NCBI RefSeq assembly: GCF_042650605.1
Contig: NZ_JBHSBN010000010.1
Location: 124,001-188,000 of the forward strand
Origin: Micromonospora_J zhanjiangensis
Lineage (GTDB): Bacteria; Actinomycetota; Actinomycetes; Mycobacteriales; Micromonosporaceae
DNA: 64,000 nucleotides
Reading direction: 5' to 3'
The notes below the pieces were generated by a model. It was not told where the DNA came from, searched no databases, and saw only the letters and a list, made by a program, of their open reading frames with translations. This document shows, one piece after another, positions 25,304 through 33,483 of this stretch. Each line of letters opens with the position of its first letter. Within the stretch, counting starts at the first letter, position 1. The position numbers and the translations under genes are program-made.

Positions 25304-26308
25304 ATGTCCGCACCGGACCGCGCGATCGAAGCGGTCGACCTCGTCAAGACGTACGGCAGGGCTGCCCGGAAGGTACGGGCGCTGGACGGGGTGACCTTCT
25401 CCGTCCGCCCCGGCATCGTCTTCGCGCTGCTCGGCCCGAACGGCGCCGGCAAGTCGACCACCGTCCGAATCCTCGCCACCCTGTCCAGCCCCGAGGCCGG
25501 GCAGGCCCGCGTCGCCGGCGTCGACGTGCGACGCGATCCGGCGCGGGTCCGCCGGCTCATCGGGTACGTGTCGCAGAAACCGGCGTTCGACCCGGTCGGC
25601 ACCGGGCTGGAGAACCTCGTCCTGCACGGCCGCCTGCACGGCGCGTCCGCCGCGACGGCCCGCCGACGGGCCGGTGAGTTGCTGGACCGGTTCGACCTCG
25701 CCCCGGCCGCCCGCCGGCCCGCCGGCACCTGGTCCGGCGGGATGCAACGCAAGCTCGACATCGCGATGGGCCTGATGCACCGGCCCCGGGTGCTGTTCCT
25801 CGACGAACCCACCACCGGCCTGGACCCCGAGGCCCGGCGCGAACTGTGGACCCAGATCTCCGGCCTGACCCGGCAGGACGGCCTGACCGTGCTGCTCACC
25901 ACGCACTATTTGGAGGAGGCCGACCAGCTCGCGGCGGAACTGGTGATCGTCGACGCCGGTCGGGTCGTCGCCGCCGGCAGCCCGGACCAACTCAAGAACG
26001 ACCTGGCCGGGGACACCGTACGGCTGGGGTTGGCGGATCGGACGCAGGCCGCGCGGGCGCACCGGGCGATGGGTGGGCTGCCCGCGGTCACCGAGGTTGA
26101 CACCGACGGCGCCGTGCTGCGGGCCCGGGTCGCGGACGGGGCCGCCGCCCTGCCCGCGATGCTGGCCGCGCTGCACACCGCGGCGGTGGAGCTGACCGCG
26201 GTCAGCGTCGCCCGACCGTCACTCGACGACGTCTACCTGCGGCACGCCGGCCGCAGCTTCGCCGACGCGGACCGGACCAGCGCCGTACGCGAGGAGGTGC
26301 GGTCGTGA
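25304..26308 (+). CDS. DrrA-like ABC transporter ATPase
   Basis: A 334-residue ATPase of the daunorubicin-resistance (DrrA) family. It has Walker A GPNGAGKS, signature WSGGMQRKLDIAMGL, Walker B VLFLDEP and the downstream TTGLDPEAR and TTHYLEEADQLA. The C-terminal region of about 90 residues contains LRARVADGAAALPAML and the family-typical ..RPSLDDVYL.. ending. It drives export of an unknown hydrophobic compound with the following permease. ATG 25304 has AGAAGGAG at normal distance; the upstream extension from 25118 contains the hairpin region and is not used. It overlaps the permease by four bases (GTGA). Confidence 0.92.
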   Translation: MSAPDRAIEAVDLVKTYGRAARKVRALDGVTFSVRPGIVFALLGPNGAGKSTTVRILATLSSPEAGQARVAGVDVRRDPARVRRLIGYVSQKPAFDPVGTGLENLVLHGRLHGASAATARRRAGELLDRFDLAPAARRPAGTWSGGMQRKLDIAMGLMHRPRVLFLDEPTTGLDPEARRELWTQISGLTRQDGLTVLLTTHYLEEADQLAAELVIVDAGRVVAAGSPDQLKNDLAGDTVRLGLADRTQAARAHRAMGGLPAVTEVDTDGAVLRARVADGAAALPAMLAALHTAAVELTAVSVARPSLDDVYLRHAGRSFADADRTSAVREEVRS

Positions 26309-27081
26309 CCACCGTGCTGACCCACACCCGCCTGCTGTCGGCCCGGTCCCTGCGGACCCTGTCCCGCCAGCCGGCGTACCTGTTCTTCACCCTGGTGCAG
26401 CCGATGGTGTGGCTGCTGCTGTTCGGCCAGCTGTTTCGGCGCGTCGCCGAGCTGCCCGGCTTCGGCGACGGGTCGTACCTGGCCTACCTGACCCCGGGCG
26501 TGGTGGTGATGACCGCCATGATGTCCGCCGGCTGGAGCGGTACGTCGATCATCCAGGACATGGAACGGGGGGTGCTGGACCGCGCGCTCACCTCGCCGGT
26601 CCGGCGCGCCGCACTGGTCAACGGGTCGCTGGCGTACCAGACGGTCCTCACCGTCGTGCAGTCGCTGATCGTGTTCGGCACCGGACTGCTGGCCGGTGCC
26701 CGCTACCCGGGCGGCGCCCGGGGGGTGCTGGTCGTGCTGACCTGCGCGGTACTGCTCGCCATGGTCTTCGCCGGTCTGTCCGACGCGGTGGCGCTGCTGG
26801 TCCGGCAGAACGAGGCGCTGATCGCCGTGGCGCAGTTCCTGGTCCTGCCGTTGACCTTCCTGTCCTCGGTGATGATGGCGCCGGCGCTGATGCCCGCCTG
26901 GGTCGGCCGGGTGGCCCGGTTCAACCCGGTGGACTGGGCTGCCGTGGCCAGCCGGGAGGCGCTGCGCGCAGACCCGGATTGGGCACTGGTGCGGGACCGG
27001 CTCGCGCTGCTGCTCGTCCTGGCGGTGGTGATGGGCTGGCTGGTGACCCGGGCGTACCGGAGCTACCAGCGCGCCGGCTGA
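26305..27081 (+). CDS. ABC-2 type permease (DrrB-like)
   Basis: A 258-residue permease with six predicted membrane helices. Recognisable DrrB stretches are the N-terminal QPAYLFFTLVQPMVWLLLFGQ, PGVVVMTAMMSAGWSGTSI, MERGVLDRALTSPVRRAAL and a C-terminal helix before RAYRSYQRAG. It starts at GTG 26305 inside the ATPase stop codon. Together they form a complete exporter of the drug-resistance type. A near-perfect hairpin ends the unit 30 bases downstream. Confidence 0.92.
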   Translation: MTTVLTHTRLLSARSLRTLSRQPAYLFFTLVQPMVWLLLFGQLFRRVAELPGFGDGSYLAYLTPGVVVMTAMMSAGWSGTSIIQDMERGVLDRALTSPVRRAALVNGSLAYQTVLTVVQSLIVFGTGLLAGARYPGGARGVLVVLTCAVLLAMVFAGLSDAVALLVRQNEALIAVAQFLVLPLTFLSSVMMAPALMPAWVGRVARFNPVDWAAVASREALRADPDWALVRDRLALLLVLAVVMGWLVTRAYRSYQRAG

Positions 27082-27111
27082 CGGTTCCCCGCCCGGTCGG
27101 CCACGCCGCGA

Positions 27112-27155
27112 CGTCGGGCCGGTCGGCGCCGCGCGGGCGCCGACCGGCCCCGACG
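27112..27155 (+). terminator. Hairpin after the ABC exporter
   Basis: Bases 27112-27130 pair with 27136-27155 with one bulged G and a five-base loop, making a stem of 19 pairs. No U-tract. Confidence 0.6.
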
Positions 27156-27183
27156 ATGCACCATAGAGATGGAAGTTCATCTA

Positions 27184-27213
27184 TTGACGGGTCGCCCCTG
27201 GTGGCCCTAGGGT
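27184..27213 (+). promoter_or_regulatory. Promoter of the CBM2/duplicated-module gene
   Basis: TTGACG (27184-27189) and TAGGGT (27208-27213) are 18 bases apart, which is a Streptomyces-like vegetative promoter form. The start would be near 27220 with a leader of about 85 bases. Confidence 0.5.
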
Positions 27214-27304
27214 CCTACTCGGTCGGGTAGGCCGGCGGCCCGCTTGCCGGCCGAGGTCGAGGCACGCCGGGAAGGTTCGTCCCGGACGGAGAGGACGGGG
27301 TGTC

Positions 27305-28399
27305 ATGACGGTTTCCAGACGTTCCCTCCTGACGGTCTGCGGGATCGTGGCGGGCACCGGCCTGCTGGCCGCCGTGACGCCGGCGGTCGCGGGCGGCGCG
27401 CCCGCCGGGGCCACCCTGGCCGGCGCCTGCGACGCCACCGCGCACATCGACTCGCAATGGGGTGCCGGGGCGACCGGCGGCCAGATCGTCACCATCACGG
27501 TCGCCAACACCTCGACGGCGTCCGCCACCCGGTGGAACGTGACCTGGCCGCTCGGCGACGGTCAGCAGGTCGTGTCGGCCTGGAACGCCACCGTCAGCGC
27601 GACCGGTCCCACCGCGACCGCGACCAACGCCGCGCACAACGGGGCGCTGGCCCCGGGCGCGGCGACCAGCTTCGGGGTGCAGCTCTCCGGTACGGCGCCC
27701 GTGCCCGCGCCGACCTGCGTCAGTGACGCCACCGCGCCGACCGGTTCCGGGTCACCCGCCACGACGCCGCCCGGCGGAGCCGACGTCACCGTCACCCAGG
27801 CCGACAACCAGCGCACGGTCACCCTGCTCGTCGGGCAGCGACTCGGCGTGGCACTGGGAGCCGACTTCGTCCCGCCCGCGGTCAGCGGGCCGGCCCTGGT
27901 GAACGTCGCGACCAGCGGCGGCTACCCGACCGGACAGCCGCTCGCCGCGACGTACCGCGCGGTCACCACCGGCACCGTCGACCTGACCAGCCACACGGAC
28001 TACGCCTGCCGGCACACCGTACCGCCGTGCGCACTCCCCACCCTCCTGTGGACGGTGCACGTCAGGGTTGTCGACGTGTCGCCGACCGGCACCGGGCGGA
28101 CCGTCACGGTCACCCGGGCCGACAACCAGCGGGACGTCGCGCTGCGGGTCGGTGACACGCTCGTGGTGAGCCTGCCAAGGGACTACCAGCCGCCGAAGGT
28201 CGCCCCCGACGGAGTCCTCGTGCAGCGCGACGTCACCGGCGGCTACCCGACCGACCAGCCGCTCGTGGCCCGCTACCAGGCGGCGGCGCTGGGACGCGCG
28301 GACGTCACCACCAAGACGGACGGCGCATGCCTGCACCAGCCCACGCCGTGTCCGTCACCGCAGGTTCCGTGGCTCGTCCACCTCACGGTCACCACCTGA
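27305..28399 (+). CDS. Exported CBM2 protein with two copies of a Cys-pair module
   Basis: A 364-residue exported protein. The N-terminus VSRRSLLTVCG resembles a twin-arginine signal. Residues 38-138 look like a CBM2 (Cys at both ends, TRWNVTWPLGDGQQV). After a Pro/Ser linker come two copies, 161-256 and 266-363, of one module: VTVTxADNQRxVxLxVG, then GGYPTxQPL, then TDxxCxH..PC..P and a closing W-x-V-H. Each copy has one cysteine pair. The module opening resembles the chagasin (I42) inhibitor type, but the GNPTTGY-like loop is replaced by GGYPTxQP, so inhibition is only a guess. GAGAGG precedes the ATG. It is a single gene ending in an 18-bp palindrome. Confidence 0.75.
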   Translation: MTVSRRSLLTVCGIVAGTGLLAAVTPAVAGGAPAGATLAGACDATAHIDSQWGAGATGGQIVTITVANTSTASATRWNVTWPLGDGQQVVSAWNATVSATGPTATATNAAHNGALAPGAATSFGVQLSGTAPVPAPTCVSDATAPTGSGSPATTPPGGADVTVTQADNQRTVTLLVGQRLGVALGADFVPPAVSGPALVNVATSGGYPTGQPLAATYRAVTTGTVDLTSHTDYACRHTVPPCALPTLLWTVHVRVVDVSPTGTGRTVTVTRADNQRDVALRVGDTLVVSLPRDYQPPKVAPDGVLVQRDVTGGYPTDQPLVARYQAAALGRADVTTKTDGACLHQPTPCPSPQVPWLVHLTVTT

Positions 28400-28417
28400 C
28401 CGTGCCGGCCGGCACGG
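28400..28417 (+). terminator. Perfect 18-bp palindrome after the CBM2 gene
   Basis: CCGTGCCGGCCGGCACGG directly follows the stop codon and can fold into a short hairpin. Confidence 0.45.
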
Positions 28418-28582
28418 GCGGGGCCCGGACGACGGCCGCCCCTCGGGTCGGCGGCACGGGCCGCCGACTCCGTCCGGGAGTGGTGGTGCGCCGGCCGAGC
28501 CTCCGGATGTAGACATGGGCGATCCGGCTCCGACGTTCCTGTGGAGCGACGGACGGACCGGCGCACCACCCGGAGGACAGCC

Positions 28583-28975
28583 GTGAAATACGTGATCATG
28601 ATCCATTCCAACCCGCAGCCGTGGGGGCACCCGACGGCCGACTACCTGGCCGCCCACCAGGAGCTGCCGGAGGACGTACGCCACCGGCTGAACGCCGACT
28701 TCGAGCAGGTGATGACCGAGTTGCAGGCCAACGGCGAACTGATCGGCGGCGAGGCGCTCGGTGACCCGGCGGCCGCCCGGCTCTACCGGTGGCGCGACGG
28801 CGCGCCGCTGGCCAGCGACGGGCCGTACTCCGAGGCGAAGGAACACCTCGCCGGCTTCTTCCTCGTCGACGTCGAGGACCGGGCCCGCGCGGAGCAGGTC
28901 GCCGCGCGGTTCGCCGGCCCCGGGGAGACGGTGGAGCTGCGCCCGGTGATGTGGTCGGGCGGTCCCGATCAGTAG
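28583..28975 (+). CDS. YCII-related (DGPF) protein
   Basis: A 130-residue protein with MKYVIMIHSN-like opening, the ferredoxin-like YCII fold and the DGPYSEAKEHLAGFFLVDV motif of the DGPF subgroup. These proteins are regularly paired with ECF42 sigma factors, as here. The biochemical role of the family is unclear. GTG 28583 is chosen because GGAGGA precedes it at five bases and relatives begin with MKY; the in-frame ATG 28541 would add an Arg-rich tail. The sigma-factor gene follows after about 20 bases. Confidence 0.88.
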   Translation: MKYVIMIHSNPQPWGHPTADYLAAHQELPEDVRHRLNADFEQVMTELQANGELIGGEALGDPAAARLYRWRDGAPLASDGPYSEAKEHLAGFFLVDVEDRARAEQVAARFAGPGETVELRPVMWSGGPDQ

Positions 28976-28997
28976 GGATGGGTCGATCCTGACGGAC

Positions 28998-30233
28998 GTG
29001 TGGCGCCGCGAGGCGCCGCACGTCCTCGGCGCGCTGCTGCGCCGGTACGGCGACCTCGGCGACTGCGAGGACGCGCTGCAGGACGCGGCGGAGACCGCCG
29101 CCGGCCGATGGCCCACCGCGGGTGTTCCCGACGATCCGCGGGCCTGGCTCATCCGGGTCGCGTCCCGACGCCTGATCGACCGGGTACGCGCCGACTCGGC
29201 CCGCACCCGGCGCGAGGCGCTCGACGCGACGCGCCGCCCCGACGACGCCCACGTCGCACCGGCCCCCGACGACATCGCCGGACCGGCTACCGACGACACG
29301 CTCCGGCTGTTCCTGCTCTGCTGCCATCCGGCCCTGAGCCGCCCGTCACAGGTGGCGCTGACCCTGCGCGTCGTCGCCGGCCTGGGGGTGGAGCAGATCG
29401 CGGCCGCGTACCTGGTGCCGGCCCGGACGATGACGCAGCGGCTCAGCCGGGCGCGGACCGCGCTGCGGCAAGCCGGTGCCCGGTTCGCGATGCCGTCGGC
29501 GGCGGAACTGCCGGACCGGGTCGCCGCCGTGCTCGACGTGTGTCATCTGGTGTTCACCGAGGGCTACACGCGGACCGCCGGCGAGTCGCTGGTCGACGTC
29601 GAACTGGCCGAGGAGGCGATCCGGCTCACCCGGCAGGTGCACGTCGCGCTGCCCGACCACGACGAGGTGACCGGCGCGCTGGCGCTGATGCTGCTCACCC
29701 ACGCCCGCTCGCCCGCGCGGACCGACGCCGGCGGTGATCTCGTACCGTTGGCCGAGCAGGACCGGTCGCGGTGGCGCCGCGAGCTGATCGACGAGGGCGT
29801 CGCGCTGCTCGACCAGGCCCTGCCGCGCGGGCACGTGGGCCGGTACCAGCTCCAGGCGGCGATCGCTGCCGTCCACGCGGAGGCGCCGACCTACCCGGCC
29901 ACGGACTGGCGGCAGATCAGCATCCTCTACGACATGCTGAGTCGGGTCGCGCCCACGCCGTTCGTCACGCTCAACCAGGCGGTCGCCGTGGCCATGGCGT
30001 ACGGCCCGGCGGCGGGGTTGGCCCTGCTCGACCCGTTGCTGGCCGACCCGGCGCTGCGGCGGCACCACCGGCTGTACGCGGTGCGCGCGCACCTGCTGGA
30101 GCTGGGCGGCGACCGGGCGGGCGCGGCCGAGAACTACCGGCGGGCCGCCGGGTTGACCGCGAGCCTGCCCGAGCAGCGTTACCTCAACCGGCGGCTGGCC
30201 GCCACGGGTGTCATCCGGTGTTCAGGTGCTTGA
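28998..30233 (+). CDS. ECF42-type RNA polymerase sigma factor with TPR extension
   Basis: A 411-residue sigma factor. The short sigma-2 region (GALLRRYGDLGDCEDALQDA, PRAWLIRVASRRLIDRVRAD) and sigma-4 region (LTLRVVAGLGVEQIAAAYLVPARTMTQRLSRA) are followed by a C-terminal region of about 230 residues with helical repeats (LFTEGYT, LVPLAEQDRSRW, YQLQAAIAAVHAEA). This architecture and the DGPF neighbour define the ECF42 group, in which no anti-sigma factor is known and the C-terminal domain is needed for activity. GTG 28998 is the only standard start, but the frame stays open upstream and the usual N-terminus is about 5-10 residues longer, so a non-standard start near 28986-28989 is possible. The end overlaps the convergent GNAT gene by 23 bases. 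Confidence 0.88.
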   Translation: MWRREAPHVLGALLRRYGDLGDCEDALQDAAETAAGRWPTAGVPDDPRAWLIRVASRRLIDRVRADSARTRREALDATRRPDDAHVAPAPDDIAGPATDDTLRLFLLCCHPALSRPSQVALTLRVVAGLGVEQIAAAYLVPARTMTQRLSRARTALRQAGARFAMPSAAELPDRVAAVLDVCHLVFTEGYTRTAGESLVDVELAEEAIRLTRQVHVALPDHDEVTGALALMLLTHARSPARTDAGGDLVPLAEQDRSRWRRELIDEGVALLDQALPRGHVGRYQLQAAIAAVHAEAPTYPATDWRQISILYDMLSRVAPTPFVTLNQAVAVAMAYGPAAGLALLDPLLADPALRRHHRLYAVRAHLLELGGDRAGAAENYRRAAGLTASLPEQRYLNRRLAATGVIRCSGA

Positions 30234-30651
30234 TGAAGCGGTGCGGTAGGTCTTCGTATCCGGCGGTGCGGTAGAAGCGGTGTGCCGCCTCCCGGTGGGC
30301 CGCGCTGGTCAGCTCCAGGGCGCTGCAGCCACGCACCCCCGCCGCCGTCTCGGCCGCGCGGAGCAGCCGGGCACCGATGCCCGCGCCGCGGTACGCCGAC
30401 TCGACGACCAGTGCGGTGAGCCGGGCCCGGCCGGCACCGGGCAGGTGGAAGAAGACCGTGACGTGCAGGCATGCCACCCCGACGACCCGACCGTCGAGCT
30501 CGGCGACCAGCACGGCGTCGGTGGGGGTGTCGGCCAGTTGTGCGATGCGCTCCGGCAGCGTGTCCACCTGCTGCGGATAGCCCAGCTCCGCCAGCAGCGG
30601 CGCCACCGCCGATGAATCCTCGGGCAACGCGGTCCGGATCTTCAGCGACAT
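30211..30651 (-). CDS. GNAT family N-acetyltransferase
   Basis: A 146-residue acetyltransferase. The family core is clear: IRTALPEDSSAVAPLLAELGYP at the start, VVGVACLHVTVFFH in the central strands, acetyl-CoA motif A ALVVESAYRGAGIGARLLRAAE, and a C-terminal ALELTSAAHREAAHRFYRTAGY. The acceptor substrate is unknown. ATG 30651 is chosen since the domain begins there; the ribosome site is weak. It stands alone between the ECF42 gene (convergent) and the terminator of the propeller gene. Confidence 0.88.
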   Translation of the reverse strand: MSLKIRTALPEDSSAVAPLLAELGYPQQVDTLPERIAQLADTPTDAVLVAELDGRVVGVACLHVTVFFHLPGAGRARLTALVVESAYRGAGIGARLLRAAETAAGVRGCSALELTSAAHREAAHRFYRTAGYEDLPHRFIKHLNTG

Positions 30652-30752
30652 GGGCGGCAGCTTATCCGCCCCGGCCCGCGCCGACCGGGCCCCCGAACGT
30701 GGGGCGGCGATGGCACCAGACGACGTACGGATCAGCGACTGGCCGGCCGTGT

Positions 30753-30786
30753 CGGTGCTCCCCACAGGAACCAGTGGGGAGCACCG
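30753..30786 (-). terminator. Strong hairpin after the propeller gene
   Basis: GTGCTCCCCAC (30755-30765) pairs perfectly with 30774-30784; two further pairs extend the stem to 30753 and 30786, with an eight-base loop. It lies 15 bases beyond the stop at 30801, after a run of nine G (30792-30800 on the plus strand). Confidence 0.65.
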
Positions 30787-30800
30787 GCACCGGGGGGGGG

Positions 30801-32105
30801 TCAGCCGGCGGGCGGGGTCCAACCATCCGGTACGTGCCCGATCCGCACCCGCTGCGGATGGTTACCGACCGGGATGCTGGCCACCTTCTGACCGGTGGCG
30901 AAGTCGATCGCGGTGACCTGGTCGGCGCCCGACTCGGAGATCACGCAGTCCCGCCCGTCGCCGCTCACCGTCGCCCAGTACGGCTTGCTCGCCGGGACCA
31001 GCGGCCCGTTGGCCAGCGTGGCCCGGTCCACGACGGTGGCGTAGTCGTCCATGGTGCCGGCCACGCAGATCTTCGACCCGGTCGGGCTCATCGACAGGCC
31101 GTGGTGCCGGGAGTCGTTCACCCAGGTCGTCCGGTCCTCACTGGTGTTCGGGTTCTTCGGCAGGGTGGCGATCCGGGTGATGGCGTCGCCGGCCACGTCG
31201 TACTCGGCGAAGCCGTTGAAGAAGGACACCTGGAAGTAGAGCTTGCTCCCGTCCGGGGTGAACACCGCCGGCCGTACCGCGTCGGAGAGATCGCTGCGGC
31301 CGGCGGCGTCGAGCCGGGGCCGCATGTCGATGGTCTTCACCACGGCGAAGGTGTTCGCGTCCGCCACGGTGATCTTCCGGTCGCCCTTGGTCCAGTCCCA
31401 CTCGGGGCCGTCCAGCGCGGTGTTCACGTCACCGATGGACATGTTCCAGATCCGGCCGTCGGCGGTGAAGATGTTCTCGTGCGGCTTGTCGCCGGTGGCG
31501 AACGAACCGAGTTCCCGGCCGGTGCGGATGTCGAGCACGTGCACCTTGTTGCTCAGCGACGCCGACACCGCGACCCGGGTGCCGTCGGGGGAGACCGCCA
31601 TGTGGTCGGAGCGGTACCCGGAGACCGGGAACCGCCAGCGGAGCCGGCCGGTGGCCAGGTCGATCGAGACCACGTCGGCGAAGCTCGGCCGGGACGCGAC
31701 CAGGGCCGTGCCGTCCGGCGTGGTGTACATGTCGTCGACCAACTGGTCGTGCCCCTCGCCGACGCCGCTGCGGATGCCGAGGAAGAAGGCGAGCCGGATC
31801 GGGTTCAGGTAGATCTCGGTGAGCCGCTGGGCCTTGTCCGGGACAACGTTGATCCGGCCGAGCTTGGCGTAGCCGCGCCGGGACCCGATGACGTCGACGG
31901 TGCCGTCCCAGTTGTTGCCGACGAACATCACCTCCCGCAGGGCGGTGCTGTTGACCGCGCCGGCCGTACCGGTCGTACCGTTCGGTCCGGCCGCACCGGC
32001 CGGGACCGGCCCGGCGGTGACCACGAGGGCGAGGGCGGCGGCGGTCGCGCCGTACCAGCGACGGCGACCACGGGCGCGCGGGGATGGGAGACTGACTGCT
32101 GTCAT
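30801..32105 (-). CDS. Secreted YncE/YVTN-type beta-propeller protein
   Basis: A 434-residue exported protein. The signal peptide (RRRWYGATAAALALVVTAG) ends near AGAAG. The rest is a seven-bladed-type propeller with YVTN-like repeats: DMYTTPDGTALVAS, HMAVSPDGTRVAVS, NIFTADGRIWNM, AVFTPDGSKLYFQ, LSMSPTGSKICVAG and a final QKVASIPVGNHPQRVRIG. It resembles the propeller half of the 4521-7364 protein but carries no phosphoesterase. Ligand and role are unknown. AGGAG lies seven bases before ATG 32105. It is divergent from the pucR-like gene, with a palindrome in between. Confidence 0.82.
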   Translation of the reverse strand: MTAVSLPSPRARGRRRWYGATAAALALVVTAGPVPAGAAGPNGTTGTAGAVNSTALREVMFVGNNWDGTVDVIGSRRGYAKLGRINVVPDKAQRLTEIYLNPIRLAFFLGIRSGVGEGHDQLVDDMYTTPDGTALVASRPSFADVVSIDLATGRLRWRFPVSGYRSDHMAVSPDGTRVAVSASLSNKVHVLDIRTGRELGSFATGDKPHENIFTADGRIWNMSIGDVNTALDGPEWDWTKGDRKITVADANTFAVVKTIDMRPRLDAAGRSDLSDAVRPAVFTPDGSKLYFQVSFFNGFAEYDVAGDAITRIATLPKNPNTSEDRTTWVNDSRHHGLSMSPTGSKICVAGTMDDYATVVDRATLANGPLVPASKPYWATVSGDGRDCVISESGADQVTAIDFATGQKVASIPVGNHPQRVRIGHVPDGWTPPAG

Positions 32106-32159
32106 GGACCGCTCCTGACCGATGGGTGCCGTGCCGGCATTCCGCTCGCGGCGGCACGG

Positions 32160-32177
32160 TGTTACTTTGCGGTAACA
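32160..32177. promoter_or_regulatory. Inverted repeat in the divergent propeller/PucR region
   Basis: TGTTAC (32160-32165) and GTAACA (32172-32177) are perfect inverted halves around TTTGCG, about 55 bases from the propeller start and 100 from the regulator start. It is a good candidate operator for the PucR-type protein. Confidence 0.5.
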
Positions 32178-32277
32178 AAAGGGAAGCAGTCGGACACGGC
32201 CCATCGGTAGGCGCCGAGGGCCAAGACCCGGGCGGCTCGTTGTGTGCCGGCTACAGCCGCCGCCGAGGAGCGGACCC

Positions 32278-33474
32278 ATGGTGCTGCCGGAACGGACCGT
32301 CTCCCTCGGGGAGCTGCTGCGCGACATGGCGGCCGACCCGCGGATCGTCGACGAGATGGTGCAGGCGGCCCGGGACGGGTCACCCGAGATCGCCCGCCTG
32401 CCCCGGGCGGAGAACCGCCGGCACGTCGCCGCGTTGCTCACCGCCGGACTGTCCTCCTTCGAGCTGCTCGCCGACCCGAGCGAACGCGACTTCGCCGAGG
32501 CCCGCCGGCTGGGCGCCGCCCGCGCCGCACAGGGCATCTCGGTGACCGCGCTGCTGCAGGGCGTACAGGCCGGCCGGCGGGTCGTGGTGGAGGCCGCGCT
32601 GCGCCGCGGCCGGGCCGCCGGCATCCCGGACACCGCACTGCTGGAGGGCCTGCTCGACCTCGACCGGTACGCGGGAGCCCTGGAACGGGCCCTGGTCGAC
32701 GGCTACCACGCGGCCGAACGGGAGTTGAGCCGTACCGAGCAGGACGCCCGCAACCGGGTGCTGCGCCGGCTGCTCGCCGACGGCTCCGCCGACCGGGAGG
32801 ACCTGCTCCGGTTCGGACTGCGCCCGGACGGCCGCTACCACTGCGTGGTCACCGACGTGACCGACCCGGCTCGGATCCGTACCGCCGAACGGAGCCTGAC
32901 CCGCTGCGGCGCCCTGTTCGGCACGGTCGACGACCGCTTGACCGGGCTGGCTCCCGGCCGGCTGCCGGCCGGCGCGCTCGAACCCGGCACGCTCGCGATC
33001 ACGGCGCCGGCCCGGCCGCTGGACCGGCTGCCCACGCTGCACCCGCTCTGCGTCGCCGCGCTGCGGGTCGCCGCGGCCACCGGCCTCCGGGGCGAGCGCG
33101 ACCTGGTCGACCTGGCGGGGGAGACCGCGCTGGCGGCCCAACCGGCGCTGGCCAATCTTCTGAGTACGACCCTGCTGGCGGACCTCGACCCTGCTGACGA
33201 GTTCCACCGTCAGCTTGCTGTCACGGCGCTGTCCTACTTGGACTGCGGGCAGCGGTTGGATCAGACGGCGGCGGCGTTGCACCTGCATCCGAACACTGTG
33301 CGGTACCGGATCCGGCGGCTGCAGGAGTTGGTGGGGTTGCCGCCGACGGTGGCCGAACCGGGTGGGCGCTGGCCGGTGTCGGTGACGCTGCGCTGGTGGT
33401 GGGCCCTGCGCACCTGGCTGGCGGACGCTGATGGAGGTGGCCGATCCGACTCGCGCCCTGACGGTGCCCGGTGA
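32278..33474 (+). CDS. PucR/CdaR-type transcriptional regulator
   Basis: A 398-residue regulator. The C-terminal DNA-binding helix-turn-helix is the PucR type: FHRQLAVTALSYLDCGQRLDQTAAALHLHPNTVRYRIRRLQEL. The N-terminal 150 residues are helical (ARAAQGISVTALLQGVQAGRRVVVEAAL), as in RsbRD-like N-terminal domains of this group, and the middle resembles a GGDEF-like remnant. The ligand is unknown. GAGGAG precedes ATG 32278 at seven bases. It is divergent from the secreted propeller gene, which may be its target, and ends nine bases from the convergent mycosin gene. Confidence 0.85.
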   Translation: MVLPERTVSLGELLRDMAADPRIVDEMVQAARDGSPEIARLPRAENRRHVAALLTAGLSSFELLADPSERDFAEARRLGAARAAQGISVTALLQGVQAGRRVVVEAALRRGRAAGIPDTALLEGLLDLDRYAGALERALVDGYHAAERELSRTEQDARNRVLRRLLADGSADREDLLRFGLRPDGRYHCVVTDVTDPARIRTAERSLTRCGALFGTVDDRLTGLAPGRLPAGALEPGTLAITAPARPLDRLPTLHPLCVAALRVAAATGLRGERDLVDLAGETALAAQPALANLLSTTLLADLDPADEFHRQLAVTALSYLDCGQRLDQTAAALHLHPNTVRYRIRRLQELVGLPPTVAEPGGRWPVSVTLRWWWALRTWLADADGGGRSDSRPDGAR

Positions 33475-33483
33475 GCCGGGTCG

